Shown here in pieces: positions 1 through 7,963 of a DNA stretch of 55,177 bases. The notes under the pieces were generated by a model, which searched no databases, was not told where the DNA came from, and worked only from the letters and a program-made list of their open reading frames with translations. The translations under genes and the position numbers were made by a program. Source of the stretch: an uncultured Pelagibacteraceae bacterium (GTDB lineage Bacteria; Pseudomonadota; Alphaproteobacteria; Pelagibacterales; Pelagibacteraceae); contig CABXVD010000004.1 of assembly GCA_902515625.1 (NCBI GenBank), positions 1-55,177 of the forward strand, given 5' to 3'. Within the stretch, counting starts at the first letter, position 1; each line of letters opens with the position of its first letter.

Positions 1-1416
1 TAATAAGTCGTTTTCAATTTTAATTGGTGCAATATTGTCTCCTCCAGGACTAATTATAATATCTTTTTTTCTATCTGTAATTTTTAGATATTTATTTTCG
101 AAATGGCCAATATCACCAGTATATAACCATCCATCTTTTAAAACTTTTCTGGTTTCTTGATCGTTATTCCAATAACCCAACATTACATTTTCACCTTTGA
201 CCAAAATCTCACCATCATCTGCTATTTTAACCTCATTTGAGGCAAAAGCAGGTCCTACAGTATCAATTCTTATATCGTCTTTTGGGTTACAACTAACAAC
301 TGGAGAAGTCTCCGTTAAACCATATCCTTGTAAAGTAGGTAATCCTATGGCATTTAAAAATACTCCTACTTCTTTATCCAGTGCACCACCTCCAGAAATA
401 AATAATTTTAGAGAACCACCAAATTGTGCTTTTATTTTTTTTCTAACTAGTTTTTCACAAATAATATCTTGTACTTTTTCTAAATTAGATAATTTATTTT
501 TGAATAGAACTTTCTCTCCAAGAGAGAGCATTTTATTAATTAGATATTTTTTTAGGCCTTTTGTTTTATTAAAGGATGCATTTATTTTTTGATATAAATT
601 CTGATAAAATCTTGGAACAGCGGTCATAATATCAGGATTACATTCGCCCATATTTTTTATCAGCTTATCTATGCTTTCAGCATAGAAGACTCTAGCGCCG
701 AGTGCTATCTGAACAAATTGAACAGTATGCTCGTATGAGTGTGACAAGGGTAACCATGTTAAAAACTTAGCTTTTTTTGAAATAAACTCTTTGAGTAAAA
801 ATAAAGCACCTTCACAATTACTTAAAATTCCTCCATGACTTAACATTACACCCTTGGGGTTTCCTTGTGTACCTGAAGTATAAATTATGCAAGCAAGATC
901 TTTTCTAGAAATATCTAAATCTAGAAAATTTTTTTCTTGGTATTTTTCTTTTTTAAAAATATTTTTTATGCAAATAACATCACTTGCATCTATAATTTCC
1001 TCAAAAGATAATATTTTTTTTATGAAAGATTTGGATTTAACTATATTTTTAATTTTATTATATTGTAAAGAGTCTGAAACAATTACAACTGATGGATTAC
1101 AATCATTAATTAAATATTCGTAATCTCTTTCTACATAGGTCGTATAAGCTGGAACAGTAATACCTTTTGATAACATTATTGCTAAATCAGAGATCATCCA
1201 TTCAGGTCTATTTTCTGAAATTAACAAACAACGATCTTTATTCTCTATAAATGAACTTAACTCTTCAGATAGTTTTAAAATATTTAAATAGGTTTCTTTC
1301 CATGTAAATTTATTTTCTAAATTTTTTAATGATTTTAAAAAAATTTGATCAGGCTTTTCTTTTAAGTACTGTTGATAAAAAAGTTCTAAAAGATTATTTT
1401 GTTTGTTTATTTCCAT
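1..1416 (-). CDS. long-chain fatty acid-CoA ligase (AMP-forming), 3' end cut by window edge
   Basis: Activates fatty acids with ATP and CoA through an acyl-adenylate. The reverse-strand frame is open from an ATG at 1416 to base 1 without a stop, giving 472 residues of a family that is usually near 600. Visible motifs are the AMP/phosphate-binding loop YTSGTQGNPKG near residue 180, YGLTETSP near 362, and GDIGHF followed by ITDRKKD near 432-450, which is the standard order for ANL-superfamily ligases of the FadD15/long-chain type. The C-terminal lid domain lies beyond the window. The gene starts just downstream of tRNA-Leu on the same strand. Substrate chain length cannot be read from sequence; family assignment is firm. 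Confidence 0.9.
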   Translation of the reverse strand, partial: MEINKQNNLLELFYQQYLKEKPDQIFLKSLKNLENKFTWKETYLNILKLSEELSSFIENKDRCLLISENRPEWMISDLAIMLSKGITVPAYTTYVERDYEYLINDCNPSVVIVSDSLQYNKIKNIVKSKSFIKKILSFEEIIDASDVICIKNIFKKEKYQEKNFLDLDISRKDLACIIYTSGTQGNPKGVMLSHGGILSNCEGALFLLKEFISKKAKFLTWLPLSHSYEHTVQFVQIALGARVFYAESIDKLIKNMGECNPDIMTAVPRFYQNLYQKINASFNKTKGLKKYLINKMLSLGEKVLFKNKLSNLEKVQDIICEKLVRKKIKAQFGGSLKLFISGGGALDKEVGVFLNAIGLPTLQGYGLTETSPVVSCNPKDDIRIDTVGPAFASNEVKIADDGEILVKGENVMLGYWNNDQETRKVLKDGWLYTGDIGHFENKYLKITDRKKDIIISPGGDNIAPIKIENDLL

Positions 1417-1422
1417 ATCTTT

Positions 1423-1507
1423 TGGTGGGCGAAGAGAGAATCGAACTCTCACTTCTTGCGAAACACGATTTTGAGTCGTGCGCGTCTACCAGTTCCGCCA
1501 TTCGCCC
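1423..1507 (-). tRNA. tRNA-Leu (anticodon CAA)
   Basis: The reverse complement folds as a class II tRNA. The acceptor GGGCGAA pairs with TTCGCCC, the D arm contains GGAACTGGTAGACGC, and the anticodon stem CACGA/TCGTG closes the loop CTCAAAA with anticodon CAA. A long variable arm follows, then the T arm GAGAG-TTCGATT-CTCTC, discriminator A and an encoded CCA (1423-1425). The long variable arm and CAA anticodon fix the identity as Leu. A possible -10 (TATACT on this strand) lies at 1536-1541. Confidence 0.95.
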
Positions 1508-1569
1508 GCTAATTTGAATTAAATTATATTTAAATAGTATAAGAACTAAAATTATATTAAAACCAAAAA

Positions 1570-2175
1570 ATGTTTCAAACTCTTTACAGGAAATGTTTAG
1601 ATTTAGCATCACATAAGAGCTCAAACTTTTATTTGGGTTTAGTTTCGTTTATTGAAAGTTCTTTTTTTCCCATACCACCAGACGTAATGATTGTGCCTAT
1701 GGTCATTGCAAAGAAAAAAAATTACATAAAAATATTTTTGATAGCATCCATTTTTTCAGTTTTAGGAGGTGTTTTTGGATACTTCCTGGGATCATTTTTT
1801 TATGATCTATCTTTAAGTGTGATCGAATTTTATGGATATGAAAATAAAGTTGAAAAATTAAAATATAATCTATCTATTGGAGAGGGGTTTCTAGCATGGC
1901 TAAGTATACTTTTTTTAGCAGGTTTTACTCCTTTGCCTTATAAAGCTTTCACAATTGCTAGTGGATTAATTGGTTTTAATCTGTTCATATTTATCCTTGT
2001 AAGTCTTATCTCTAGAAGTCTTAGGTTTTTTATTATTTCTTACTTGTCGTATAAATTTGGACATTTATTTACTGATTTTATGAACAGACATGGATCAAAA
2101 TGGTTTACCATTTTGGGGATATTACTTGTTATTATATTTTTAATAATATTTTTATTTTATAAATTTAATGTTTAA
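1570..2175 (+). CDS. YqaA/DedA-family inner-membrane protein
   Basis: This 201-residue polytopic membrane protein matches the YqaA branch of the DedA (SNARE-associated/VTT) family. Visible signs are an N-terminal segment with FIESSFFPIPPDVMIVP near residues 28-44, two re-entrant/transmembrane stretches, FTPLPYKAFTIASGLIGF near 118-135, and hydrophobic C-terminal helices. DedA-type proteins are linked to undecaprenyl-phosphate or lipid flipping and membrane homeostasis. The role of YqaA-type members is poorly defined, so no specific substrate is claimed. It overlaps dsbB by 8 bp, so the two are probably cotranscribed. The ATG at 1570 is preferred as the first start after the tRNA. Confidence 0.8.
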   Translation: MFQTLYRKCLDLASHKSSNFYLGLVSFIESSFFPIPPDVMIVPMVIAKKKNYIKIFLIASIFSVLGGVFGYFLGSFFYDLSLSVIEFYGYENKVEKLKYNLSIGEGFLAWLSILFLAGFTPLPYKAFTIASGLIGFNLFIFILVSLISRSLRFFIISYLSYKFGHLFTDFMNRHGSKWFTILGILLVIIFLIIFLFYKFNV

Positions 2176-2653
2176 CCTCAGCAAAAAAAATTTATTCACA
2201 GGTATATTTTTAATAAGCTTTATTGCATTAATATCTGCATATTTCATAGAATACATTCTTGATCACCAACCTTGTAATCTTTGTGTATATGAAAGGATCC
2301 CATATTTTTTAGCAATCTTAATTGTATTAATAAATTATAAATACAATAAACTAGAAAAGTATCTTATTCTCTCATTGGCTATAATTTTTTTAATAGCAAC
2401 GATATTGTCTTTATATCACTTAGGAATTGAACAAGGTTTTATACAAGAGTCTTTACTTTGCGATCTTGAAAAGGGAGCAAATATTGTTGATAAAGATGAA
2501 ATATTAAAGCAATTACAACAAAAAAGTATAAGTTGCAAAGATGTAACATTCAAAATTTTTGGATTATCACTTACAAACTACAATATTATAATATCTTTAT
2601 TACTAACTATTGGCTTAACAAAAATTTACTTTGGACATGAAAAGAACAGATAA
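2168..2653 (+). CDS. dsbB: disulfide bond formation protein DsbB
   Basis: Inner-membrane quinone reductase that reoxidises periplasmic DsbA-type thiol oxidases. The 161-residue product has four hydrophobic segments. The first periplasmic loop carries the catalytic pair in HQPCNLCVYER (Cys36, Cys39), and a second cysteine pair lies in the long second loop (LLCDLE and ISCKD). This matches DsbB family architecture and length. It overlaps yqaA upstream and coq7 downstream. Pairing a quinone-dependent enzyme with a ubiquinone-synthesis gene in one operon is plausible, but the sequence does not show regulation. Confidence 0.9.
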   Translation: MFNLSKKNLFTGIFLISFIALISAYFIEYILDHQPCNLCVYERIPYFLAILIVLINYKYNKLEKYLILSLAIIFLIATILSLYHLGIEQGFIQESLLCDLEKGANIVDKDEILKQLQQKSISCKDVTFKIFGLSLTNYNIIISLLLTIGLTKIYFGHEKNR

Positions 2654-3170
2654 AAAAAAAATTGAGGAATTTATAAGAGTGGATCACGCTGGTGAAAGAG
2701 GTGCTGTAAAAATTTATGAAGGTCAATTACTTGCTTTAAATACATTTGTAAAAAATGATAAATTAAAAGAAACTATTGAAGAAATGAAAATTCATGAAAA
2801 AGAACATCGTGATTTTTTTGAAAAGGAAATAAAAAAGAGAAATATAGCTCCTACGAAATTTTTACCTCTTTGGGATTTGTTAGGTGTAGGTTTAGGTTTT
2901 GGATCTACTTTATTGGGTAAAAAAGCTGCAATGCTTTGTACTGCCTCTGTTGAAGAAGTTATTGATGAACATTATTTAAATCAGATTAACCAACTTGACG
3001 ATAGTGAAAAAACGTTAAAGAAAAAAATTATCAAATTCAGAGAAGATGAGCTAAATCATAAAGATATAGCTTATGAAAAAGGTGCAACCAAAAAAGGACC
3101 TTACTTAATTTTAGATAAATTAATAAAAACTGGATCTAAAATTGCAATAAATATATCTGAAAAAATTTAA
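2637..3170 (+). CDS. coq7: ubiquinone biosynthesis monooxygenase Coq7 (demethoxyubiquinone hydroxylase)
   Basis: Carboxylate-bridged diiron hydroxylase that adds the last ring hydroxyl in ubiquinone synthesis. The 177-residue protein begins MKRTDKKK and has the family motifs RVDHAGERGAVKIYEGQ near residues 14-30, EMKIHEKEH near 49-57, ASVEEVIDEHY near 103-113 and REDELNHKD near 140-148, which supply the Glu and ExxH iron ligands. The ATG at 2637 is preferred; a TTG six bases earlier would add two residues. It overlaps the end of dsbB by 17 bp. Its stop interlocks with the stop of the convergent HNH gene in a shared TTAA. Confidence 0.93.
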   Translation: MKRTDKKKIEEFIRVDHAGERGAVKIYEGQLLALNTFVKNDKLKETIEEMKIHEKEHRDFFEKEIKKRNIAPTKFLPLWDLLGVGLGFGSTLLGKKAAMLCTASVEEVIDEHYLNQINQLDDSEKTLKKKIIKFREDELNHKDIAYEKGATKKGPYLILDKLIKTGSKIAINISEKI

Positions 3171-3736
3171 GCTTCTAGTTCTACGTCCCAATATAGATAA
3201 TCCATCCAACTTTTATGAAGAAAGTTTGGAGGAAAATGTTTTCCATTTTTGTGTAAATCTTCTGTTGAAGGTCTATATGGGTGCTGATGTAATTTCATTC
3301 CTGAGTTTTTTAATAATTTTCCACCTTTTTTTACATTGCATGCAGAACACGCAGTAACTACGTTATCCCAGTTAGTCTCACCACCTTTTGATCTTGGAAG
3401 CAAATGATCAAAAGTAAGTTCCTCGTCACTGCCACAATACTGACAAGAAAATTTATCCCTTAAGAATACATTAAATCTTGTAAAGCTTGGTTTTGATTGT
3501 GGAATAATATAATCTTTGAGTGCAATAACGCTTGGTAATTGCATATTAAAAGAAGGGCTTCGAATAATTCTATCATAATTACTAACTATGATCACTCTAT
3601 CTAAAAAAACTGATTTGACTGTGTCTTGCCACGACCATAATGATAAAGGATAATAACTTAACGGTCTGTAATCAGCATTTAAAACTAATGCTGGACATTT
3701 TTCTAATGAAACATTTTGTTCAATAAAATTATTCAT
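3167..3736 (-). CDS. HNH endonuclease family protein
   Basis: A 189-residue protein with an HNH nuclease core near residues 95-145: FSCQYCGS, then LTFDHLLPRSKGGETNWDN, then ACSACNVKKGG. The two CxxC pairs would bind structural zinc, and the His of FDH plus the later Asn/His residues form the beta-beta-alpha metal site. The N-terminal part (ALVLNADYRPLSYYPLS) is typical of the widespread chromosomal HNH proteins of alphaproteobacteria, whose cellular role is not established. No partner restriction or phage gene is nearby, so a housekeeping DNA role is as likely as defence. Confidence 0.85.
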   Translation of the reverse strand: MNNFIEQNVSLEKCPALVLNADYRPLSYYPLSLWSWQDTVKSVFLDRVIIVSNYDRIIRSPSFNMQLPSVIALKDYIIPQSKPSFTRFNVFLRDKFSCQYCGSDEELTFDHLLPRSKGGETNWDNVVTACSACNVKKGGKLLKNSGMKLHQHPYRPSTEDLHKNGKHFPPNFLHKSWMDYLYWDVELEA

Positions 3737-3783
3737 AGTTTAATTTTAACTTAGTTGATCTACTTAATCAACATTAAGAGATA

Positions 3784-4434
3784 TTAAAGTTTCTTTAAGA
3801 TATAATTCAATGCTGTGCTAGATGCTTGTATAGGAATGTGATGATCACAATTTTTAATTAAAAGAGTGTCAACTTTTACATTATTTCTTATCAAAAAGTC
3901 TTTTGTCTCTAGTAAGTTGATTGATGGGACAATTTGATCAGTATCACCGTGGATAAGTAAAGTTTCAGTTTTGTTTTTAATTCTAATTTTTAAGTTATCC
4001 TTATCAATAATTTTTCCAGAAAAACCAACTATACAAGAAAATTTTTCATCTGATGTTAAGCCAACATTTAAAGACATCATACAACCTTGGCTAAAACCAG
4101 ATAAACATATTTGCTTATTTGATAAATTGAATTCTAATTTAACCTCTTCTATAAATTTTTTAATAACATTCTCAGCCTTAATTGATTGCTCCAATATATA
4201 AGATGGTTCTTCTTTGCTAAGATCAAACCATTGATATCCTGAAGGGTTCATAGCACATGTCTCAAGTCCATTTGGACATATAAAAACTGTATTTGGCATA
4301 TGTCTTTTCCAATTTAATGAAAGCATACTAATGTCTTTTCCATCACCACCGTATCCATGTAATAAAATAATTGCATTTTTTATTTCACTTAAATTTTCAG
4401 GTTTAATAATTACAGAGTTAAGGCAAAATGTCAT
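3784..4434 (-). CDS. phospholipase/carboxylesterase family alpha/beta hydrolase
   Basis: A 216-residue cytosolic alpha/beta hydrolase. It has an oxyanion-hole segment LLHGYGGDGKD near residues 24-34, the nucleophile elbow GFSQG near 113-117, the catalytic Asp in HGDTDQIVP near 162-170, and the catalytic His in NCDHHIP near 196-202. This is the pattern of the YpfH/acyl-protein thioesterase-like carboxylesterase family. Natural substrates are not evident from sequence. There is no signal peptide. It is transcribed away from the HIG1-like gene across a 49 bp gap. Confidence 0.85.
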   Translation of the reverse strand: MTFCLNSVIIKPENLSEIKNAIILLHGYGGDGKDISMLSLNWKRHMPNTVFICPNGLETCAMNPSGYQWFDLSKEEPSYILEQSIKAENVIKKFIEEVKLEFNLSNKQICLSGFSQGCMMSLNVGLTSDEKFSCIVGFSGKIIDKDNLKIRIKNKTETLLIHGDTDQIVPSINLLETKDFLIRNNVKVDTLLIKNCDHHIPIQASSTALNYILKKL

Positions 4435-4471
4435 AGTTAATTAATTAAGTGTTTTATTTCTAAAAACAATC

Positions 4472-4477
4472 TACAAT
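4472..4477 (+). promoter_or_regulatory. candidate -10 box 6 nt before the HIG1-like start
   Basis: TACAAT lies six bases upstream of the ATG at 4484, with no Shine-Dalgarno-like purine run between them. If used, transcription would begin at or next to the start codon. In DNA this AT-rich such hexamers also arise by chance. Confidence 0.3.
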
Positions 4478-4483
4478 ACAAAA

Positions 4484-4687
4484 ATGTTATCAGGAATAAT
4501 AGTTAAAGTTCTATCTATTGCACTTTTAATAGCAGTGGGTGTAGTCTTAATATTGGGTATAGGAACTCTTTTCAAAGGTGGCGAGACGAGTAAAAAATAT
4601 TCAAATAAGTTAATGCAGATGAGAGTAATATTGCAGTTTATTGCTATAATTGCTTTGGTCGTTTTTGCTTATTTTTTTAAAGATTAA
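4484..4687 (+). CDS. twin-transmembrane HIG1-domain-like protein
   Basis: A 67-residue protein with two hydrophobic helices (about residues 4-27 and 47-65) joined by a short polar loop containing KGGETSKKYSNKLMQMR. The loop and the start of helix two carry RVILQ, the R-x3-Q core of the HIG1 (hypoxia-induced gene 1) domain. The first part of the canonical motif is degenerate. Bacterial HIG1-like twin-TM proteins often occur in alphaproteobacteria and are thought to associate with respiratory complexes, as mitochondrial Rcf1/HIGD1 do; a role here is inferred only. Its stop interlocks with that of the convergent TlpA-like gene. Confidence 0.75.
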   Translation: MLSGIIVKVLSIALLIAVGVVLILGIGTLFKGGETSKKYSNKLMQMRVILQFIAIIALVVFAYFFKD

Positions 4688-5193
4688 CTCAAATTTTGCA
4701 GCCAGTTAATAAAATTTTCATCATCAAAATTTATTGAACCAATAATTCTTGCAAATTCTTCTCCATTAGAATTTAAAAATATGGTAGTTGGAACTCCTCT
4801 TAAAGAAAAAGTTTTTGCTAGGGTTGATGGATTATCAAAATAGGGCTCTAAATTATCTATACCTAACTCAGCAAAAAAACTTTTAACTTTATTTAGATTT
4901 TCTTTACCAATATTAATTGGATAAATTTTTAAGTTCTTTAGCTTTGGGTTTGCTTGTAGCCTGTTTAAAGAAGGCATTTCCTCTTTACATGGTTCGCACC
5001 AAGTTGCCCAAAAATTTAGTATTATTAGCTGACTCTCTAAATTTTGAATATTAATTTCTTCATCTGTACTATCTAAAAAAATAACATTATCGTATATTTT
5101 TGGGATTTTATGGACTACAAGATTTTTTAAATCTGTTAATTCATTTGCAAAAGCATTTGTGATTAAAAAGGAAAATAATATTAAAATTCTCAT
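4684..5193 (-). CDS. TlpA-like periplasmic thiol-disulfide oxidoreductase
   Basis: A 169-residue exported thioredoxin-fold protein. An N-terminal hydrophobic signal (about residues 1-16, ending near ANAFA) is followed by the thioredoxin core with the redox motif NFWATWCEPCKEEMPS near 60-74 and the cis-proline loop RGVPTTIF near 132-139. TlpA/ResA proteins reduce periplasmic disulfides, for example in cytochrome c maturation. The tlpA-argH-lipoprotein-lysA order is common in alphaproteobacteria, supporting the call. It is divergent from argH with only 24 bp between start codons. Confidence 0.88.
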   Translation of the reverse strand: MRILILFSFLITNAFANELTDLKNLVVHKIPKIYDNVIFLDSTDEEINIQNLESQLIILNFWATWCEPCKEEMPSLNRLQANPKLKNLKIYPINIGKENLNKVKSFFAELGIDNLEPYFDNPSTLAKTFSLRGVPTTIFLNSNGEEFARIIGSINFDDENFINWLQNLS

Positions 5194-5203
5194 GTTAAAT
5201 AGG

Positions 5204-5216
5204 TATAATTAATTAT
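5204..5216. promoter_or_regulatory. symmetric -10-like element between tlpA-like gene and argH
   Basis: The 24 bp gap contains the perfect palindrome ATAATTAATTAT (5205-5216). On the plus strand it forms TATAAT at 5204-5209, eight bases before the argH ATG; on the minus strand it gives TATACC eight bases before the tlpA-like ATG. Both could be -10 boxes giving leaderless or nearly leaderless mRNAs. Any -35 elements must lie inside the opposite coding regions. Confidence 0.4.
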
Positions 5217-5217
5217 C

Positions 5218-6603
5218 ATGGCAAAAAATAAAAACAACCAGGCAATATGGAACACACGTATAAAAAAAAAATCATCAAGTTTGTTTCAGAAAGTTGGCAA
5301 TTCTTTAGATATTGATAAAAGACTCTACAGAGAAGATATCATGGGATCAATTGCCCATGTTGAGATGCTTTTTAAACAAAAAATAATATCATTTAAAATA
5401 AAAAATAAGATTATTTATGGACTCAATAAAATAGAAAGAGAGATTTCCGGTAAAAAGTTTGAGTTCAACAAGAAATATGAAGACATTCATATGAATATCG
5501 AAAAAAGACTTTTTCAAATTATTGGTGAAGAGGCTGGGTATGTGCATACAGCTAGATCAAGAAATGACCAGGTGATTACTGATTTTAAGTTATGGTTAAA
5601 ATCTGCGACTAAGGAAATAAATATCAATCTTGATAAAGTAATTAAGAGTTCTATAAAATTAGCTGAAAAAAATATTCAAACTATTATGCCTGGTTTTACG
5701 CATTTAAAAAATGCTCAGGCAATTTCATTCGCACATTATCTGATGTCTTATGTTGAAATTTTTAACCGAGATAAAAAAAGATTTTCTAATAATATAGAAA
5801 GTTTAAATGAAAATCCTCTTGGTGTTGCTGCTTTATCAGGTACATCATTTAATATAGACAGAAATTACACAACTAAAAAACTTGGTTTTAAAAAGCCTAC
5901 AAACAATTCTATTGATACAGTATCAGATAGAGACTTTGTTCTTGATTTTCTTTACAGTGTATCAGTATGCTCAATGCATATTTCAAGGATTTCAGAAGAG
6001 TTGATTATATGGAATTCAGATGGATTTAATTTAATTAACTTGTCTGATAAAGTTGTAACTGGATCTTCTATAATGCCTCAAAAAAAAAATCCTGATCTTT
6101 TAGAATATTTAAGAGGTAAATCTGGAAGCACCTATGGAAATTTATTTTCTATGCTAACTATTTTAAAAGGATTACCATTATCTTACTTTAAAGATTTGCA
6201 AGATGATAAAGAAATAGTGTTTAATTCAAACGATACACTTGTGAGCTGTCTAAAAATTTTTGATGAAGTGATAAAAAATTGTAATCCTAATAAAAAAAAA
6301 ATGATTGAGCTTGCAAACAGTGGATATATTACTGCAACAGATTTAGCCGACTATCTTGTTAAAAATCATTCAATGTCTTTTAGAAAGGCTTACCAAAAAA
6401 CTTCAGCTATAGTTAATTTAGCAGAAAAAAGAAAAAAAAATTTAAACGAACTATCTTTAGATCAACTTAAAAAAGTTGAACCCAAACTTACCGAAGATGT
6501 TTTAAAAGTGTTTGATTTAAACAATTCTGTCAATTCCAAAAAATCATTTGGGGGAACATCTTTTGATAATATTAAAAAGATGATAATGAAATATAAAAAA
6601 TAG
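5218..6603 (+). CDS. argH: argininosuccinate lyase
   Basis: Splits argininosuccinate to arginine and fumarate, the last step of arginine synthesis. The 461-residue protein has the fumarase/ASL superfamily signature GSSIMPQKKNPD near residues 282-293, the substrate loop TARSRNDQ near 110-117, and DVHMN-like contacts (EDIHMNIE) near 89-96. The length is normal. It starts a rightward operon argH-lptM-like-lysA-plsC with two-base or smaller gaps. No ribosome-binding site is evident upstream, and a -10-like TATAAT sits eight bases before the ATG. Confidence 0.96.
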   Translation: MAKNKNNQAIWNTRIKKKSSSLFQKVGNSLDIDKRLYREDIMGSIAHVEMLFKQKIISFKIKNKIIYGLNKIEREISGKKFEFNKKYEDIHMNIEKRLFQIIGEEAGYVHTARSRNDQVITDFKLWLKSATKEININLDKVIKSSIKLAEKNIQTIMPGFTHLKNAQAISFAHYLMSYVEIFNRDKKRFSNNIESLNENPLGVAALSGTSFNIDRNYTTKKLGFKKPTNNSIDTVSDRDFVLDFLYSVSVCSMHISRISEELIIWNSDGFNLINLSDKVVTGSSIMPQKKNPDLLEYLRGKSGSTYGNLFSMLTILKGLPLSYFKDLQDDKEIVFNSNDTLVSCLKIFDEVIKNCNPNKKKMIELANSGYITATDLADYLVKNHSMSFRKAYQKTSAIVNLAEKRKKNLNELSLDQLKKVEPKLTEDVLKVFDLNNSVNSKKSFGGTSFDNIKKMIMKYKK

Positions 6604-6605
6604 AT

Positions 6606-6737
6606 ATGTTCAGAAACTTTTCACTAGCCTTGATTTTATGCTGCTTATTAATCTCTTGTGGGAAAAAAGGTGATCCTGAATATAAAGAGCCTGAAAAAAA
6701 ATTAAAAGTGCAATTACTTTTAATTAACAAAGCTTAA
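6606..6737 (+). CDS. very small LptM/YifL-like lipoprotein
   Basis: An open frame of 43 codons begins with ATG two bases after argH and ends in TAATG, sharing bases with the lysA start. The product has a hydrophobic signal (about residues 5-17) and the lipobox LISC with Cys18, followed by CGKKGDPEYKEP. Cys-Gly-x-Lys-Gly with a downstream Pro is the hallmark of LptM (YifL), an outer-membrane lipoprotein that assists LptD assembly and is often encoded beside lysA or dapF. The mature part is only about 26 residues, shorter than typical homologues. Position and lipobox make the gene convincing; LptM function is inferred. Confidence 0.8.
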   Translation: MFRNFSLALILCCLLISCGKKGDPEYKEPEKKLKVQLLLINKA

Positions 6738-7951
6738 TGAAATATAATAATAAAAAATTAACAATAGAAAATATCAATTTTCAAGTTTTAGCGAAAAAAT
6801 TTGGCACACCGGCTTACTGTTATTCTTACTCAAAACTTAGTGATAATATAAATAGTTTTAAAGAAAATTTTAAATCTTTTTCCCCATTAATCTGCTTTTC
6901 AATAAAATCTAATACTAATGTTAATATAATTAGAGAAATTAAAAAATTTGGTCTAGGAGCTGATGTTGTTTCAAAGGGAGAGCTTATGTTAGCTTTAAAA
7001 GCAGGGGTTAATCCAAACAAAATAGTATTTTCAGGAGTGGGCAAAACTAATGAAGAAATCAATTTTGCTATAAAAAAAAAAATACTTCTTATTAATGCTG
7101 AATCAAAAAGTGAAATTCAAGAGATTAATAACATTGCAAAACGAAAAAAAAAAATAGTACAAGTTGGTATAAGACTAAATCCAAATACTGACGCAAAAAC
7201 TCTTAAACAAATTTCTACGGGTAAAAGTGAAAATAAATTTGGTGTAAACAGTAAAACGTTTTATGAGCTTGTAAAGTACTGCAAAAACTCAAAAAATGTC
7301 AGTCTACAATGTTTAAGCGTTCATATAGGTAGTCAAATATTAGATCATAAACCATATGAAAGAATGCTAAAAGCTGTAAGTAATATAATGAGTAAAACAA
7401 AACACAAATTTAAATTTGTTGATTTAGGTGGAGGTATGGGGATTTCTTACAGTAATAAAAATAAAAAGCTTAATTATAAAAAGTATAACTCAGCGATTAA
7501 AAATTTTTTAAAAAAACATAACACAAAAATTATTTTTGAACCAGGTAGATCAATAATCGGTAATACAGGAACTTTGATAACTAAAATAATTTATATAAAA
7601 GATGGTGGTACTAAACAATTTATTATCTTAGACTCTGCGATGAACGATCTTATGAGACCAGCACTATACGGAGCAGTACATAAAATTTTACCAGTTATTA
7701 AATCGAACAATATCTCTAGAAATACTTATGAATTTGTAGGTCCTATTTGTGAAAGTACAGATAAGTTTGTAACTTTAAAAAAGTTTCAAAAACTTAAAGA
7801 AAAAGATTTTCTAGCTATATGTGATGTAGGAGCCTATGGAATGTCTTTAAGCTCTAATTATAATCTTAGACCAAAACCTGTTGAATTACTTGTAAAAGGA
7901 AGAAAGATTAAAATAATTAAAAATAGACAAAAGCTTACAGAGTTAATTTAA
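6737..7951 (+). CDS. lysA: diaminopimelate decarboxylase
   Basis: PLP enzyme that converts meso-diaminopimelate to lysine. The 404-residue protein has the PLP-lysine motif FSIKSNTN near residue 55, HIGSQ near 197, the glycine-rich phosphate loop DLGGGMGI near 230-237, EPGRSIIGNTG near 268-278, the active-site CESTDKF near 337, and a C-terminal AYGMSLSSNYN-type tail. Its start overlaps the small lipoprotein stop by one base, indicating translational coupling. dapB, from the same pathway, lies at 50954-51730. Confidence 0.96.
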   Translation: MKYNNKKLTIENINFQVLAKKFGTPAYCYSYSKLSDNINSFKENFKSFSPLICFSIKSNTNVNIIREIKKFGLGADVVSKGELMLALKAGVNPNKIVFSGVGKTNEEINFAIKKKILLINAESKSEIQEINNIAKRKKKIVQVGIRLNPNTDAKTLKQISTGKSENKFGVNSKTFYELVKYCKNSKNVSLQCLSVHIGSQILDHKPYERMLKAVSNIMSKTKHKFKFVDLGGGMGISYSNKNKKLNYKKYNSAIKNFLKKHNTKIIFEPGRSIIGNTGTLITKIIYIKDGGTKQFIILDSAMNDLMRPALYGAVHKILPVIKSNNISRNTYEFVGPICESTDKFVTLKKFQKLKEKDFLAICDVGAYGMSLSSNYNLRPKPVELLVKGRKIKIIKNRQKLTELI

Positions 7952-7963
7952 TTTTTGATAAAA

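Noticed and set aside
197-1123. Plus-strand open frames at 197-592 and 887-1123
   Set aside because: They are antisense to the truncated acyl-CoA ligase, whose motifs are intact on the minus strand.
3167-3736. HNH protein as part of a defence or mobile system
   Set aside because: No methylase, helicase, integrase or phage gene is nearby, base composition matches the neighbours, and such solitary HNH genes are ordinary in alphaproteobacteria.
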